A stretch of 64,000 nt of DNA, from contig CAVSMH010000006.1 of the NCBI GenBank assembly GCA_963728965.1, positions 1,674,001 to 1,738,000 on the forward strand, given 5' to 3'. The translations under genes were made by a program, and so were the position numbers. The notes under the pieces are model-generated. The model searched no databases and had not been told where the DNA came from. It saw only the letters and a list, made by a program, of their open reading frames with translations. This document shows positions 1 through 8,139 of the stretch, one piece after another (the first letter of the stretch is position 1; each line of letters starts with the position of its first letter). Origin of the DNA: DASQZT01 sp963728965 (GTDB taxonomy: Bacteria; Acidobacteriota; Terriglobia; Bryobacterales; Bryobacteraceae).

Positions 1-1
1 C

Positions 2-373
2 TCGGCCGACGCGTTCAACCACTGGGCCGACGGCTACTCGTGGGCGTTTCATAACTTCCGCGCGTCCGACGGGTATCTTTCGCCGCCCCTCGATGGCTTG
101 TGGCTGCGGGCGCCTTATCTGCACAACGGTTCGGTGCCCAACCTGCGCGAACTGCTGTTGCCGGTAGAGAAGCGGTCCGTCACCTTCTTCCGCGGCTACG
201 ACGTGTACGACCAGGCGAACCTGGGCTTCGTTTCTTCAGGGCCCGAAGCGCAACAGGTAGGATTCTGCTACGACACGCATGTTCCCGGCAATTCCAACCA
301 GGGCCACACCTATGGAACCGACTTGAGCGAACCCGACCGTCAGGCACTGATCGAGTATCTGAAGACGCTCTAA
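2..373 (+). CDS. RoxA-like c-type cytochrome, C-terminal fragment
   Basis: The reading frame is open from the left edge of the window to a TAA at 371-373, so only the last ~123 codons are present. The stretch PPLDGLWLRAPYLHNGSVPN followed by GTDLSEPDRQALIEYLKTL is characteristic of the C-terminal end of di-heme cytochromes related to the rubber oxygenase RoxA and to cytochrome c peroxidases. The heme-binding CxxCH motifs must lie upstream, outside the window. It is predicted to be periplasmic and redox-active, but the substrate cannot be told. An SDR gene begins 10 bases downstream and is probably co-transcribed. The family call is fairly secure; the RoxA-like specificity is an inference from the tail only. 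Confidence 0.7.
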   Translation, partial: SADAFNHWADGYSWAFHNFRASDGYLSPPLDGLWLRAPYLHNGSVPNLRELLLPVEKRSVTFFRGYDVYDQANLGFVSSGPEAQQVGFCYDTHVPGNSNQGHTYGTDLSEPDRQALIEYLKTL

Positions 374-383
374 AGGAGACCGC

Positions 384-1298
384 ATGCCCAGACCGTTAGA
401 CCAACAGGTTGTCGTCATCAGCGGCGTCGGCTCGGGAATCGGACGCGCCACCGCGCTTCGGTTCGCCGCCCGCGGCGCCAGGCTGGTGATTGGCGGGCGC
501 AGTGCCGATGCCATCGCCGCCATCGTTCGCGAGATCCAAAGCGCCGGCGGAAATGTGGTTTCGATGCAGGTGGATGTGTCGAAGCGCGAACAGGTGCAGG
601 CACTGGCCAGGCTGGCGATGGACACCCACGGCCGTATCGACACGTGGGTGAACAACGCCGGAGTCTCGATTTACGGCAAGTTCGACACCATCCCGGAAGA
701 GGAGGTGCGGCGGCTTTTCGATGTCAACCTGTGGGGCACGACTTACGGAATGTGGACCGCAGTGGCGATTTTCCGGGCGCAGGGCGGAGGCACGATCATT
801 AACCTGGCTTCAGTGGTCGGCAAGCGCGGGCTGCCGCTCCAGAATTTCTACAGTGCGTCGAAGTTCGCCATCATCGGGCTGAGCGAAGCGGTGCGCACGG
901 AACTGAGGACGGAGAAGAGCAACATCGCGGTATGCGCCATCTGCCCGCCTTCGATCGATACGCCGTTCTACGACAACTCGGTGACGCGCATGGGATTCGC
1001 GCCGCGGCCGCTGCCGGTGGTGCTGCCGGCCGAGAGGGTGGCGAAGGATATCGTGAACTGCGCGATCCGCCCCAAGCGGGAAGTTTGGGTCGGTTGGGTG
1101 GGAAAGGCATTCGTGGGATTGAGCGTGCTGTTTCCCTGGTTCATGGACTGGTTCATCCTCACCCTGGGGTTCCAGGCGCAGTTGACGAACGAGCCGAAGA
1201 AGCCGGAGAGCGAGGCCGCCCTGTTCCGGCCGACCGCAGCCACCACCATCGACGGCAACTGGACGGCTTGGGGACAGCGAAGGGCCGCGAAATCATAG
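384..1298 (+). CDS. SDR-family NAD(P)-dependent oxidoreductase
   Basis: This 304-residue protein is a classical short-chain dehydrogenase/reductase. The Rossmann glycine motif GVGSGIG is at residues 14-20, NNAG at 90-93, and the catalytic Ser143, Tyr156 and Lys160 (YSASK) are all present. After the ~230-residue core there is a C-terminal extension with a hydrophobic stretch (VGWVGKAFVGLSVLFPWFMDWFI region), which suggests membrane association as in several larger SDRs. The start has an AGGAG about 7 bases upstream. It sits between a cytochrome and a small membrane protein, with an 8-base gap to the latter, so the three are likely one operon. The substrate is unknown. Confidence 0.9.
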   Translation: MPRPLDQQVVVISGVGSGIGRATALRFAARGARLVIGGRSADAIAAIVREIQSAGGNVVSMQVDVSKREQVQALARLAMDTHGRIDTWVNNAGVSIYGKFDTIPEEEVRRLFDVNLWGTTYGMWTAVAIFRAQGGGTIINLASVVGKRGLPLQNFYSASKFAIIGLSEAVRTELRTEKSNIAVCAICPPSIDTPFYDNSVTRMGFAPRPLPVVLPAERVAKDIVNCAIRPKREVWVGWVGKAFVGLSVLFPWFMDWFILTLGFQAQLTNEPKKPESEAALFRPTAATTIDGNWTAWGQRRAAKS

Positions 1299-1306
1299 GA
1301 GGACGC

Positions 1307-1726
1307 ATGGGTAGCGAACGTTTCTGGAAGATTCACTGGGCCATTGCCGTGTGGCACAACATCATCGGCGGTGTGGGGCTGATCTTTCTCGGCGACTGGG
1401 TGTACGCGCGGGAAGGGCTGCATCCGCCGGTGCCGGGCGTGAACTATGTCCGATGGATGCTGCTGATTCTGGTCTTCGCATACGTCTACTACCTGGTGTA
1501 CCGCGACCTCTACAACACCGAAAGGCTGGTGCGCGCCGGCATTGCGGGCAAGATCGCGTCAGCTTCGCCCGATTTGTATTTTCTGCTGTTCAAAACGGGC
1601 GTGGCGAAGATTTTCTGGATCACGGTCTGTACCGACTACACGTTCGCGGTGACCTTCTTTCTGTTCCTGCGGTGGGTGGCGAAACAAAAGGCGATGATGC
1701 CTGCCAAGGCAGCGGCCGCGGGGTAG
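1307..1726 (+). CDS. small multi-pass membrane protein, function unknown
   Basis: This 139-residue protein has three or four hydrophobic segments: about residues 10-30 (AIAVWHNIIGGVGLIFLGDW), 48-66 (MLLILVFAYVYYLVY), 80-100 and 108-128 (FAVTFFLFLRWV). I chose the ATG at 1307 because a perfect AGGAGG lies at 1297-1302. The open frame extends further upstream, but that part overlaps the SDR gene. I do not recognise a family. The position directly behind the SDR, possibly in the same mRNA as the cytochrome, suggests a membrane partner for that redox pair, but this is only context. Confidence 0.75.
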   Translation: MGSERFWKIHWAIAVWHNIIGGVGLIFLGDWVYAREGLHPPVPGVNYVRWMLLILVFAYVYYLVYRDLYNTERLVRAGIAGKIASASPDLYFLLFKTGVAKIFWITVCTDYTFAVTFFLFLRWVAKQKAMMPAKAAAAG

Positions 1727-1734
1727 GGCAGGCC

Positions 1735-1749
1735 GGCAGCCGCGCTGCC
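1735..1749. terminator. weak hairpin between convergent genes
   Basis: GGCAGC (1735-1740) pairs with GCTGCC (1744-1749) across a 3-base loop, in the 26-bp gap between the convergent membrane-protein and phosphatase genes. There is no T-tract, so termination here is only plausible. Confidence 0.25.
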
Positions 1750-1752
1750 CGG

Positions 1753-4212
1753 TCAGGATGGAAGCACGCGCGCTATCACCAGGGTCATATCGTCGTGCTG
1801 GGGGGCGCCGGCGGCAAAGACGTCGGCGGCAGCCATGATGTGGGTCACCGCTTCAGCCGGTGGCAGGCTTGCGCAGCTACGGGCGGTTTCGACGAGCGCG
1901 TCTTCGCCCCATTCGTCTTCCCGCGGGTTTTCGGCTTCGCTGATGCCATCGGTGAAGAATACCAGCAGGTCGAACGGCTGTAGCTGGATCTCTTCCTGGT
2001 CATAGCGGGAGAGGCGGAACAGCCCCACGGGCGGGCCGCCGCTTTCGAGGCGGATCACCTCGCTTCCGCGCAGGAGGATGGGCGGATTGTGACCGCCGTT
2101 GGTGTAGACCAGGCGGGCCGTCGCGGGATCGAACTGCGCATAGAAAAAGGTGGCATAGCGGTTCTCGGGGGTGGCGTCGCACACCAAACGGTTCACGTTG
2201 GTCAGCAACTCCGCCACGTTGCCCGACACGGCTTGCGATTGTCCGCGCACCGAGGCCTGGAGGCTCGCCATCAGCAGCGCGGCCGGTATGCCCTTGCCCG
2301 AGACATCGCCGATCGCCAGGCCCAGCCGGCCGCTCGCCAGCGCGAGGAAGTCGTAGTAGTCGCCGCCTACGCCGCGGGCGGGGCGGCAGTAGCCCGCATA
2401 TTCGAGGCGCGGGACGTCGGGCATGCTCTGCGGAAACAGGCGCTGCTGCACTTCGCGCGCGATTTCAATTTCGCGGCTCAGCAGCTCGCGCTGGGCCACT
2501 TCGGCGGCGATGACTTCGGTCAATCGGGTATTCTCGAGCGCCAGGCCGGTCTGCACGGCGACCGATTGCAGCAACTGCCTGTCGCTGGGGGAGTAGGGCT
2601 CTTCCGATTTCTTCGGGCCCAGGCTGATGAAGCCCAGCAGCTCCTTGCGCGACGACAGCGGCAGCACCAGCCGGGCATCGAGCCTTTGGCGCACGGCTTC
2701 TTCGGGTGCGGGGGACTCGCGTGGAATCGCGACATCGAGCGCTGCGGGATAGCCGGTCGCCAGGGCCGGGCGGAAGTCGCCGCCATCCTGGAGTAAGACG
2801 GCCAGGCGCTCCACGTGGAGCGATTCGGCAATCTTCCGCGAGACGGTCTGTAGCAGCGCGTCGCGATCGAGGATGGAGCCCACCTGCTCGCTCAGGTCGC
2901 TCAGAATCTGCTCGGCATGGTAGGCCTCGCGGAAGAAGCGCCGGTCGAGCCAGCGGCGCACGCGCTCGCCCAAATCGCCAATGCGCAGCGCGAACACCGT
3001 GCCAACGGCGATCAGCGCGTAGCGCTCCGGCCGGGACACGCCGGCGTTGCTCACGGCCGTGGCCGCGAGGAACACAACGGCCATCATCAGCAGCGCCTGC
3101 ACCACTTTGATGCCCCTTCGGGCCAGGGCGTACTGCACGCCCTGGCGAATCACCATGCGCACGTCCATAGCGCGCTGCACCACGATGGTATAGGCGAGCG
3201 TCAGCGGAAACAGCCCCATCATGGCGAGCGACAGCGTCGCTACCAACCCGTACGACGGCTGGCGGTGATAGACGATGGCGGAGAACAGCCACAGCACGAA
3301 GGAAGGCGTCATGGAAAGGGTGCAGCCCCAGTAGAGCAGTCGCAGGCGGCGGCGGTCATCGACGGCTTCGGCGGGATCGTGGTATTTGCTGGCAATGGCG
3401 GTGAAGAACAGGCCCGCGCTGGTGAACAGCAGCGTGAGCTGCTCCCAATCCGGGACGGGGAACGGAATCGAGGCGGCGGCGCGGAAACTCACCGTCTCGA
3501 CGGCGTCGTGGAAGCCTTCCCAGATCCCGAGCACCACCTGCGGCACGATCAAGATCCATTTCGCCCAGGGGAAGCGGCGGTCCACGCTCCAGCGCTGGGG
3601 AAAGTAGATGCCAAACAGCATCATGCAAATGGCCCAGCCACGGGTCGCGGCTTCGCGATAAAACAGCAGCAGGGCCGCCAGCGGCGTCGGCCATCCGCGC
3701 GCATCGAGCAGCCCGGTTCGAGCCAGCAGCGCGAGGCCGGCAAGCAGGCCCAGCATCATCCAGGCGCGGTTGTCACGCGGCCGCAGAGCCGTGACCCAGA
3801 ATCCCAGCGCAAGCGACAGCCATGGGGTGAAGAGCCAGGTCACCACGGCGATCACGGGACTGGTCATGGTATTGGCCGGAGTGAGCACGATATCGTGCGA
3901 TTCGGCGCGGCCGTTCCGTTCGATGACGACGGGCAGCACGTCGCCGGGGTGCCGCGCACGGACCGGCTGCACCAGATCCGCGGTTCCTTCAGGGGCGCGG
4001 CCGGCAATGGATACGAGACGGTCGCCGATCCGCAGTCCCGCCTGGCGTGCCGCCGCATTCACGAAAGTGATAACCGGCTCCGGACCGGTGGCGGCGAAGG
4101 GCTTTTGCGGATAATCGCCGCGCAGGTTGCGGACCACATCGATGGTATAGGTGATCTGACTGGTCACGGCGAAGGCGAACAGCGCCGCCAGGGCAGGGTA
4201 GAGGCGCGACAT
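1753..4212 (-). CDS. membrane PDZ-GAF-SpoIIE (PP2C-type) serine phosphatase
   Basis: This 819-residue protein combines an N-terminal membrane anchor, a PDZ-like domain (about 45-110, AARQAGLRIGDRLVSIAGR), a multi-pass membrane region (about 120-360), a GAF domain (about 430-570) and a C-terminal RsbU/SpoIIE phosphatase domain (about 600-815). The phosphatase domain keeps the metal-binding signatures GGDYYDF, GDVSGKG, FFTDGISE and HDDMTLV, so it should be an active Mn/Mg-dependent Ser/Thr phosphatase. Such proteins usually dephosphorylate anti-sigma-factor antagonists. No partner kinase or antagonist is encoded nearby. It starts 10 bases after the end of the T6SS gene tssK on the same strand, so it may be co-transcribed with it and could take part in T6SS control; that link is inference. 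Confidence 0.88.
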   Translation of the reverse strand: MSRLYPALAALFAFAVTSQITYTIDVVRNLRGDYPQKPFAATGPEPVITFVNAAARQAGLRIGDRLVSIAGRAPEGTADLVQPVRARHPGDVLPVVIERNGRAESHDIVLTPANTMTSPVIAVVTWLFTPWLSLALGFWVTALRPRDNRAWMMLGLLAGLALLARTGLLDARGWPTPLAALLLFYREAATRGWAICMMLFGIYFPQRWSVDRRFPWAKWILIVPQVVLGIWEGFHDAVETVSFRAAASIPFPVPDWEQLTLLFTSAGLFFTAIASKYHDPAEAVDDRRRLRLLYWGCTLSMTPSFVLWLFSAIVYHRQPSYGLVATLSLAMMGLFPLTLAYTIVVQRAMDVRMVIRQGVQYALARRGIKVVQALLMMAVVFLAATAVSNAGVSRPERYALIAVGTVFALRIGDLGERVRRWLDRRFFREAYHAEQILSDLSEQVGSILDRDALLQTVSRKIAESLHVERLAVLLQDGGDFRPALATGYPAALDVAIPRESPAPEEAVRQRLDARLVLPLSSRKELLGFISLGPKKSEEPYSPSDRQLLQSVAVQTGLALENTRLTEVIAAEVAQRELLSREIEIAREVQQRLFPQSMPDVPRLEYAGYCRPARGVGGDYYDFLALASGRLGLAIGDVSGKGIPAALLMASLQASVRGQSQAVSGNVAELLTNVNRLVCDATPENRYATFFYAQFDPATARLVYTNGGHNPPILLRGSEVIRLESGGPPVGLFRLSRYDQEEIQLQPFDLLVFFTDGISEAENPREDEWGEDALVETARSCASLPPAEAVTHIMAAADVFAAGAPQHDDMTLVIARVLPS

Positions 4213-4222
4213 TCGATTCGGG

Positions 4223-5578
4223 TCAGCCCGCTTGCGGCAGGAGGATGATCAGCTCCAGTTGCGGATTCGGCAACTCCGAGGGCACATAGGCCGCCAGGTT
4301 GCGCGCGCGCTGAATGGCTTCCCAGGCCACGCCCGTCTGGCTGATGCTGAAGTACTGGTAGTTCAGTTTCATGGGAATCACGCTCGGGGGTGACGCCACG
4401 TACGTCAGGGGCACTCCCGGCAGGGCGTGACGCACGAGGTGCTCCAGGTGGTTGGCCGAGCAGACCTTCACCAGGGCGGGCGCCTTGCCGGCGATTTCGG
4501 CCTGGCTGGTTTCCGCGCTCATGGCCAGGTACATCTTGGTATTGACCAGGTATTTGTCGTTGTCGATCGGCGTGGCATAGATCGAAGTCTGCACTTGTTT
4601 GAGAGGCAGCGAGACGAAGTTGCTGGGCACGACGGTTTCCAGCAGCAGGCGCAGCTTCTCGTCGAGTTCCGTGAAACACGCGCCGAGGTCGTCGTGATCG
4701 TAGGGAGGCAGGTCGCGCGGGTGGATATTGGTGGAAAAGGTGGTGAGGGCGCCGGCCAGCGACAGCATGGCGGAATAGAGCGTTTCCGGATGCCCGCGGC
4801 GGGTCTCGAAAAGATGGCGGAAGAGCGGAAACGAAGTGTTGATCGTGTACAGCAGCCAGAAATTGGCGATATCGGCGGCGGTGAAGTCGGCGAGGCTTTG
4901 ATTTTTCTGCCGGCGCACGCCGGCAATCGAGCTGGAGCGTGCGCTAAGGATTTCCACCAGCCGGCGGGCGATCGCGGCCAGGTAGTCGCTGGCCTGGAAA
5001 TCGAGCAGCGGCGGGACGAAGTGCGGATCGAGCTGGAAGGTGTTGGTCTCGGTGCGCCGGACGCGCGCGACACGCAGGCTGGAATAGCCTTCCAGGACCT
5101 CGCCCTCCACCAGGATGCGCAGGTTCTTGCGCGCGATCTGCACCGGTTTTTCGGCGAGGCCCGTATTCTCGTCGCGGAACAGCTCGATTTCCGCCCGATA
5201 GCGCGCGGCGCCCTGACGTGCCGAAGTAGCGACATTCAGGCCGCGATCGCGATACTGCGGCACGGCCAGGTACAGTTCGAGCGTAGTCTGATCCGGTTCG
5301 AAGCATTCGGCTAGCTGCTTCAAGGGCGGTGCGCTGTCCGAGTTGGGAATGTCGAACAGGAGGCCGTCCGGAAGAATGCCCGACGCGCTGGTGATGTTGA
5401 ACGTCCCGGTATCGAGGGCCTCCTGGCTGATCAGTAACGAACGGAAACCGTACGGCCGGAAGGACAGGTTCTCCAGATGAAACTGCAATACGTTTTCCAG
5501 AAACCGGTCCTGAAGCTGGAGATATTGCGGGCTGAGGAACGTTCCCTTGGTCCAGATCACGGGCTGGAGTTTTTTCAT
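4223..5578 (-). CDS. tssK: type VI secretion baseplate protein TssK
   Basis: This 451-residue protein matches the TssK/ImpJ/VasE family in length and in its N-terminus (WTKGTFLSPQYLQLQDRFLE) and later block (SFPLFRHLFETRRGHPETLY). TssK trimers connect the T6SS baseplate (TssEFG) to the inner-membrane complex. The gene lies on the minus strand, split from the main T6SS operon by a methyltransferase gene and a 400-bp leader, so it needs its own promoter in the 112-bp gap shared with that methyltransferase. The start ATG is well placed at the beginning of family similarity. Confidence 0.92.
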   Translation of the reverse strand: MKKLQPVIWTKGTFLSPQYLQLQDRFLENVLQFHLENLSFRPYGFRSLLISQEALDTGTFNITSASGILPDGLLFDIPNSDSAPPLKQLAECFEPDQTTLELYLAVPQYRDRGLNVATSARQGAARYRAEIELFRDENTGLAEKPVQIARKNLRILVEGEVLEGYSSLRVARVRRTETNTFQLDPHFVPPLLDFQASDYLAAIARRLVEILSARSSSIAGVRRQKNQSLADFTAADIANFWLLYTINTSFPLFRHLFETRRGHPETLYSAMLSLAGALTTFSTNIHPRDLPPYDHDDLGACFTELDEKLRLLLETVVPSNFVSLPLKQVQTSIYATPIDNDKYLVNTKMYLAMSAETSQAEIAGKAPALVKVCSANHLEHLVRHALPGVPLTYVASPPSVIPMKLNYQYFSISQTGVAWEAIQRARNLAAYVPSELPNPQLELIILLPQAG

Positions 5579-5690
5579 TTGGAATCACAGTACCAGAACT
5601 GGGCCTGATCGCCAAGCGCCGCGCGGGCGCCTGGTACCATCCTGCGCCGCCCGCCATGACGCGGAGCGCGGGCCGGTGTATGCTCTGAAA

Positions 5691-7217
5691 ATGACCGCGA
5701 CCGCAATCCCAACCACCGCTTCTCCCTGGCACCGGCAGGTGCCGCGCCTCGGGAGTGACGAAGAGCTCGACGGGCTCCGGCGCCTGCTCGAGGAATCGGG
5801 TTATTCCTACGAGGGCCTATGCCGCCGGCTGGGAGTGGACGACCTGGACCGGTACTCGCCGCCGCCGGCGGAGGAGATGATCGCCCGGCCGATGGAGACC
5901 GCCCTCGATGCGCTGATGCGGCTGTTCTACCATTCGGTGTACGCCGGGGAAAGCGCCCTGGCGCGCGCGCTGCCGGAAGGAGCGCCGGCGATGCTCGATG
6001 CGCTCGGACTGTTGGGGCGGGATCCGGCGCGTCCCGGCATGGTCTTCGGCGCGTCGGCGATCTTGTCGGCGGCCGGCATGCTGACCGTGTGCGATCGTGG
6101 AAACCACGCCCCCGACGGCACGCGCTGCGAACTGCCCGGAGACGTGGTCTACCCGGCGATTTTCGACACGACCCGCCGGTTCCTCGAGGGATTGCCGGAC
6201 GGGCCGTGCGACGCCATGCTCGAACTCGGTACCGGTACGGGAATCGCGGCCATGCTGGGCACCCGCTCGGCGCGCCACGTGTGGGCCACCGACATCACCG
6301 AGCGCTCCGCGCTGTTCGCGGAGTTCAACCGGCGCCTGTACCGTCTCCACAACATGACGGTGCTCGCCGGCGACCTGTTCGCGCCCGTGGAGGGGCTGAC
6401 GTTCGACCGGATCGTCATCCATCCGCCTTATGTTCCGGCCAAACAGTCGAAGCTGGTGTTTCGCGATGCGGGGCAGGATGGTGAGCAGATCATCCGGCGG
6501 ACGATCGAGGAACTGCCGCGCTTCCTTCGCCCCGGCGGGAGGTTCTACTCCCTGCAGATCGCCACGGACCGCGAAGGCGAGTCATTCGAAGACCGCATCC
6601 GCAAATGGATTGGGCCCAATCAGGCGGATTTCGACATTGCCGTCGGCGCGCGCAGCATGCAGACGCCGCGGGAGTTTCTGGCGCAGCTCATCAGCCTGGG
6701 CCGCCTCAATATGGCCGAGCTGCCCAACCTGATCGAGATCTGGAACGAGACGAAAACGGTGATCGTGGTGTATGCCGCCGTGCTGATTGAGCGCCATGCC
6801 GGGGAGCGGCGGGCCATCACCAAGCGACTCCTCACCGGGCCGGGGTACCGCGGAAGGCATCTCGAGCAGTTGCTGGATTGGGAGAAGGCCAGCGGGTCGC
6901 CCGAGTTCACCGAAATGCTACTGCGTGGCCGCGCCGCGTTGGCGCCCGATTGCGAGTTGCACGTGGTGAGCCGCATGCATGAGGGGCGGCTCACGGCCGG
7001 GGAATTCACCTTCGAGGGTAAGGGCGCGTTCCACAGCCGAAACCGCTGCGATGCCGGCCTGGCGCAGGTGCTGATGGCGTGCGACGGCACGAAATCCACG
7101 CGCGAGCACTACGAGGCGGCCAAAGCCGGCGGCCTCATCCCCCCGGAGGCCACGGCGGAGGAGTTTGCCGGTGTACTGGGCGGGTTTGTAGGCGACGGGA
7201 TTCTGCGGCTGGAGTAA
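5691..7217 (+). CDS. class I SAM-dependent methyltransferase (small-domain type)
   Basis: This 508-residue protein has a SAM-binding motif I LELGTGTG at 177-184, an acidic motif II region (ATDIT), and HPPYVP at 244-249 where N6-adenine and PrmC-like enzymes have NPPY. The ~170 residues ahead of the Rossmann fold and ~170 residues behind it are extra domains; the C-terminal one resembles the winged-helix tail of DUF7059-type methyltransferases. I chose the ATG at 5691 because the longer open frame has no homologous-looking sequence. The substrate is not evident. The gene stands between tssK and the T6SS operon, but there is no direct sign that it belongs to the T6SS. Confidence 0.82.
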   Translation: MTATAIPTTASPWHRQVPRLGSDEELDGLRRLLEESGYSYEGLCRRLGVDDLDRYSPPPAEEMIARPMETALDALMRLFYHSVYAGESALARALPEGAPAMLDALGLLGRDPARPGMVFGASAILSAAGMLTVCDRGNHAPDGTRCELPGDVVYPAIFDTTRRFLEGLPDGPCDAMLELGTGTGIAAMLGTRSARHVWATDITERSALFAEFNRRLYRLHNMTVLAGDLFAPVEGLTFDRIVIHPPYVPAKQSKLVFRDAGQDGEQIIRRTIEELPRFLRPGGRFYSLQIATDREGESFEDRIRKWIGPNQADFDIAVGARSMQTPREFLAQLISLGRLNMAELPNLIEIWNETKTVIVVYAAVLIERHAGERRAITKRLLTGPGYRGRHLEQLLDWEKASGSPEFTEMLLRGRAALAPDCELHVVSRMHEGRLTAGEFTFEGKGAFHSRNRCDAGLAQVLMACDGTKSTREHYEAAKAGGLIPPEATAEEFAGVLGGFVGDGILRLE

Positions 7218-7228
7218 CGCCACCAGGC

Positions 7229-7248
7229 CGGAACGCTGAGCCGTTCCG
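7229..7248. terminator. hairpin after the methyltransferase gene
   Basis: CGGAACG (7229-7235) and CGTTCCG (7242-7248) form a 7-bp stem with a 6-base loop, 12 bases after the methyltransferase stop. No T-run follows, so it may be a weak or factor-dependent terminator. Confidence 0.3.
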
Positions 7249-7383
7249 CGGCGGCCGGGCCCCGACGTAACATCTCTTGCCGCGAGTGGTAGCACAAGCA
7301 AAAAGAGACGTGTTACCGGCTGATTCCGGGGGTCGCATCCGGGATTCTCTCGAAATTTCCCGCGTCGGGGCCGGCAGAGTTGG

Positions 7384-7412
7384 TGACTTTCATGACAAGC
7401 GGCGTATATAAT
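7384..7412 (+). promoter_or_regulatory. candidate sigma-70 promoter of the T6SS leader
   Basis: GTGACT (7384-7389; 4 of 6 to TTGACA) is followed after 17 bases by a perfect TATAAT (7407-7412). Transcription would start near 7419. A second TATAAT at 7507-7512 has no matching -35 box. Confidence 0.4.
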
Positions 7413-7567
7413 GTGGCGGTGTTCAAGGCAGGTGTGAGGAGGCAACGAACAGCGGGGACTGGTACTACTTTTTGGGGCAACCCCTCTCCCGCCCGGGCGG
7501 GCGGCGTATAATCCCTTCGAGGAGCACACAGAGACCCTGGTCGAAAGTGGTTCCGATATCTGCTACT

Positions 7568-7600
7568 GACGGGCGGCTGGAAATTCCCGCCGTCATTTTT
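7568..7600 (+). terminator. intrinsic terminator or attenuator upstream of tssB
   Basis: GACGGGCGG (7568-7576) pairs with CCGCCGTC (7587-7594), an 8-bp stem with one bulged G and a 10-base loop, followed by ATTTTT (7595-7600). It ends 17 bases before the tssB ATG, so it would end transcripts from the upstream promoter before the T6SS genes unless antiterminated. Confidence 0.5.
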
Positions 7601-7617
7601 CTACTTGGGGGTAATTG

Positions 7618-8139
7618 ATGGCAAGAGAGAGCACGCAACACAAACTGGATCGCGTGCGATCGCCGCGCGTCCAGATTACTTACGACGTCGAAATCGGCGA
7701 CGCAATCGAAGTGAAGGAACTTCCGTTCGTGATGGGAGTTCTGGGGGACTTCACGGGCCAGCCTACCGAACCGCTCGCGCGCTTGAAGGATCGCAAATTC
7801 GTGGAAGTCAACCCGGACAACTTCGACACGGTCCTCGAGAGCATGAAGCCGCACCTGGCGTTTTCCGTGGAGAACAAACTCAGCGAAGATCCGGATGCTG
7901 GAAATCTGAAAGTGGATCTGAATTTCAAGAGCCTGGACGATTTCGCGCCCGAAAACGTGGCGCGGCAGGTGGGACCGCTGCGCGAACTGCTGGAACTGCG
8001 CGGACGGCTTTCCGACCTGCGCGGCAGCTTGCAGGGCAACGACAAGCTCGAAGAGCTGCTGCGCGACAGCGTAACCGACAAGAACAAACTCGCCAAGCTG
8101 CGTGAAGAGATGGGGATGAAGGGAGATTCCAATGAGTGA
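7618..8139 (+). CDS. tssB: T6SS contractile sheath small subunit TssB (VipA/ImpB)
   Basis: This 173-residue protein has the TssB signature (RVQITYDVEIGDAIEVKELP near the N-terminus and the acidic PDNFDTVL block). It pairs with TssC to build the cytoplasmic contractile sheath, and its N-terminal region is the ClpV recycling target. I chose the ATG at 7618 rather than the TTG one codon earlier; a GGGGG run about 5-10 bases upstream can serve as ribosome site. The C-terminal half is rich in charged helix. It overlaps tssC by 8 bases, which suggests translational coupling and fixed stoichiometry. Confidence 0.95.
   Translation: MARESTQHKLDRVRSPRVQITYDVEIGDAIEVKELPFVMGVLGDFTGQPTEPLARLKDRKFVEVNPDNFDTVLESMKPHLAFSVENKLSEDPDAGNLKVDLNFKSLDDFAPENVARQVGPLRELLELRGRLSDLRGSLQGNDKLEELLRDSVTDKNKLAKLREEMGMKGDSNE

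Larger units (their letters stand above)
7218..7617 (+). other. 400-bp leader region of the T6SS operon
   Basis: There is no convincing gene here. The region holds a hairpin at 7229-7248, a promoter-like site at 7384-7412, a second isolated TATAAT at 7507-7512 directly after a perfect 14-bp palindrome (CCCGCCCGGGCGGG, 7488-7501), and a terminator-like structure at 7568-7600 just ahead of tssB. The order promoter, leader, terminator, ribosome site fits either a transcription-attenuation leader or a separate small RNA of roughly 90-190 nt. Confidence 0.45.

Noticed and set aside
7507..7512. Second TATAAT in the T6SS leader as an independent promoter
   Set aside because: No acceptable -35 hexamer at a 15-19 base distance; kept only as a mention.
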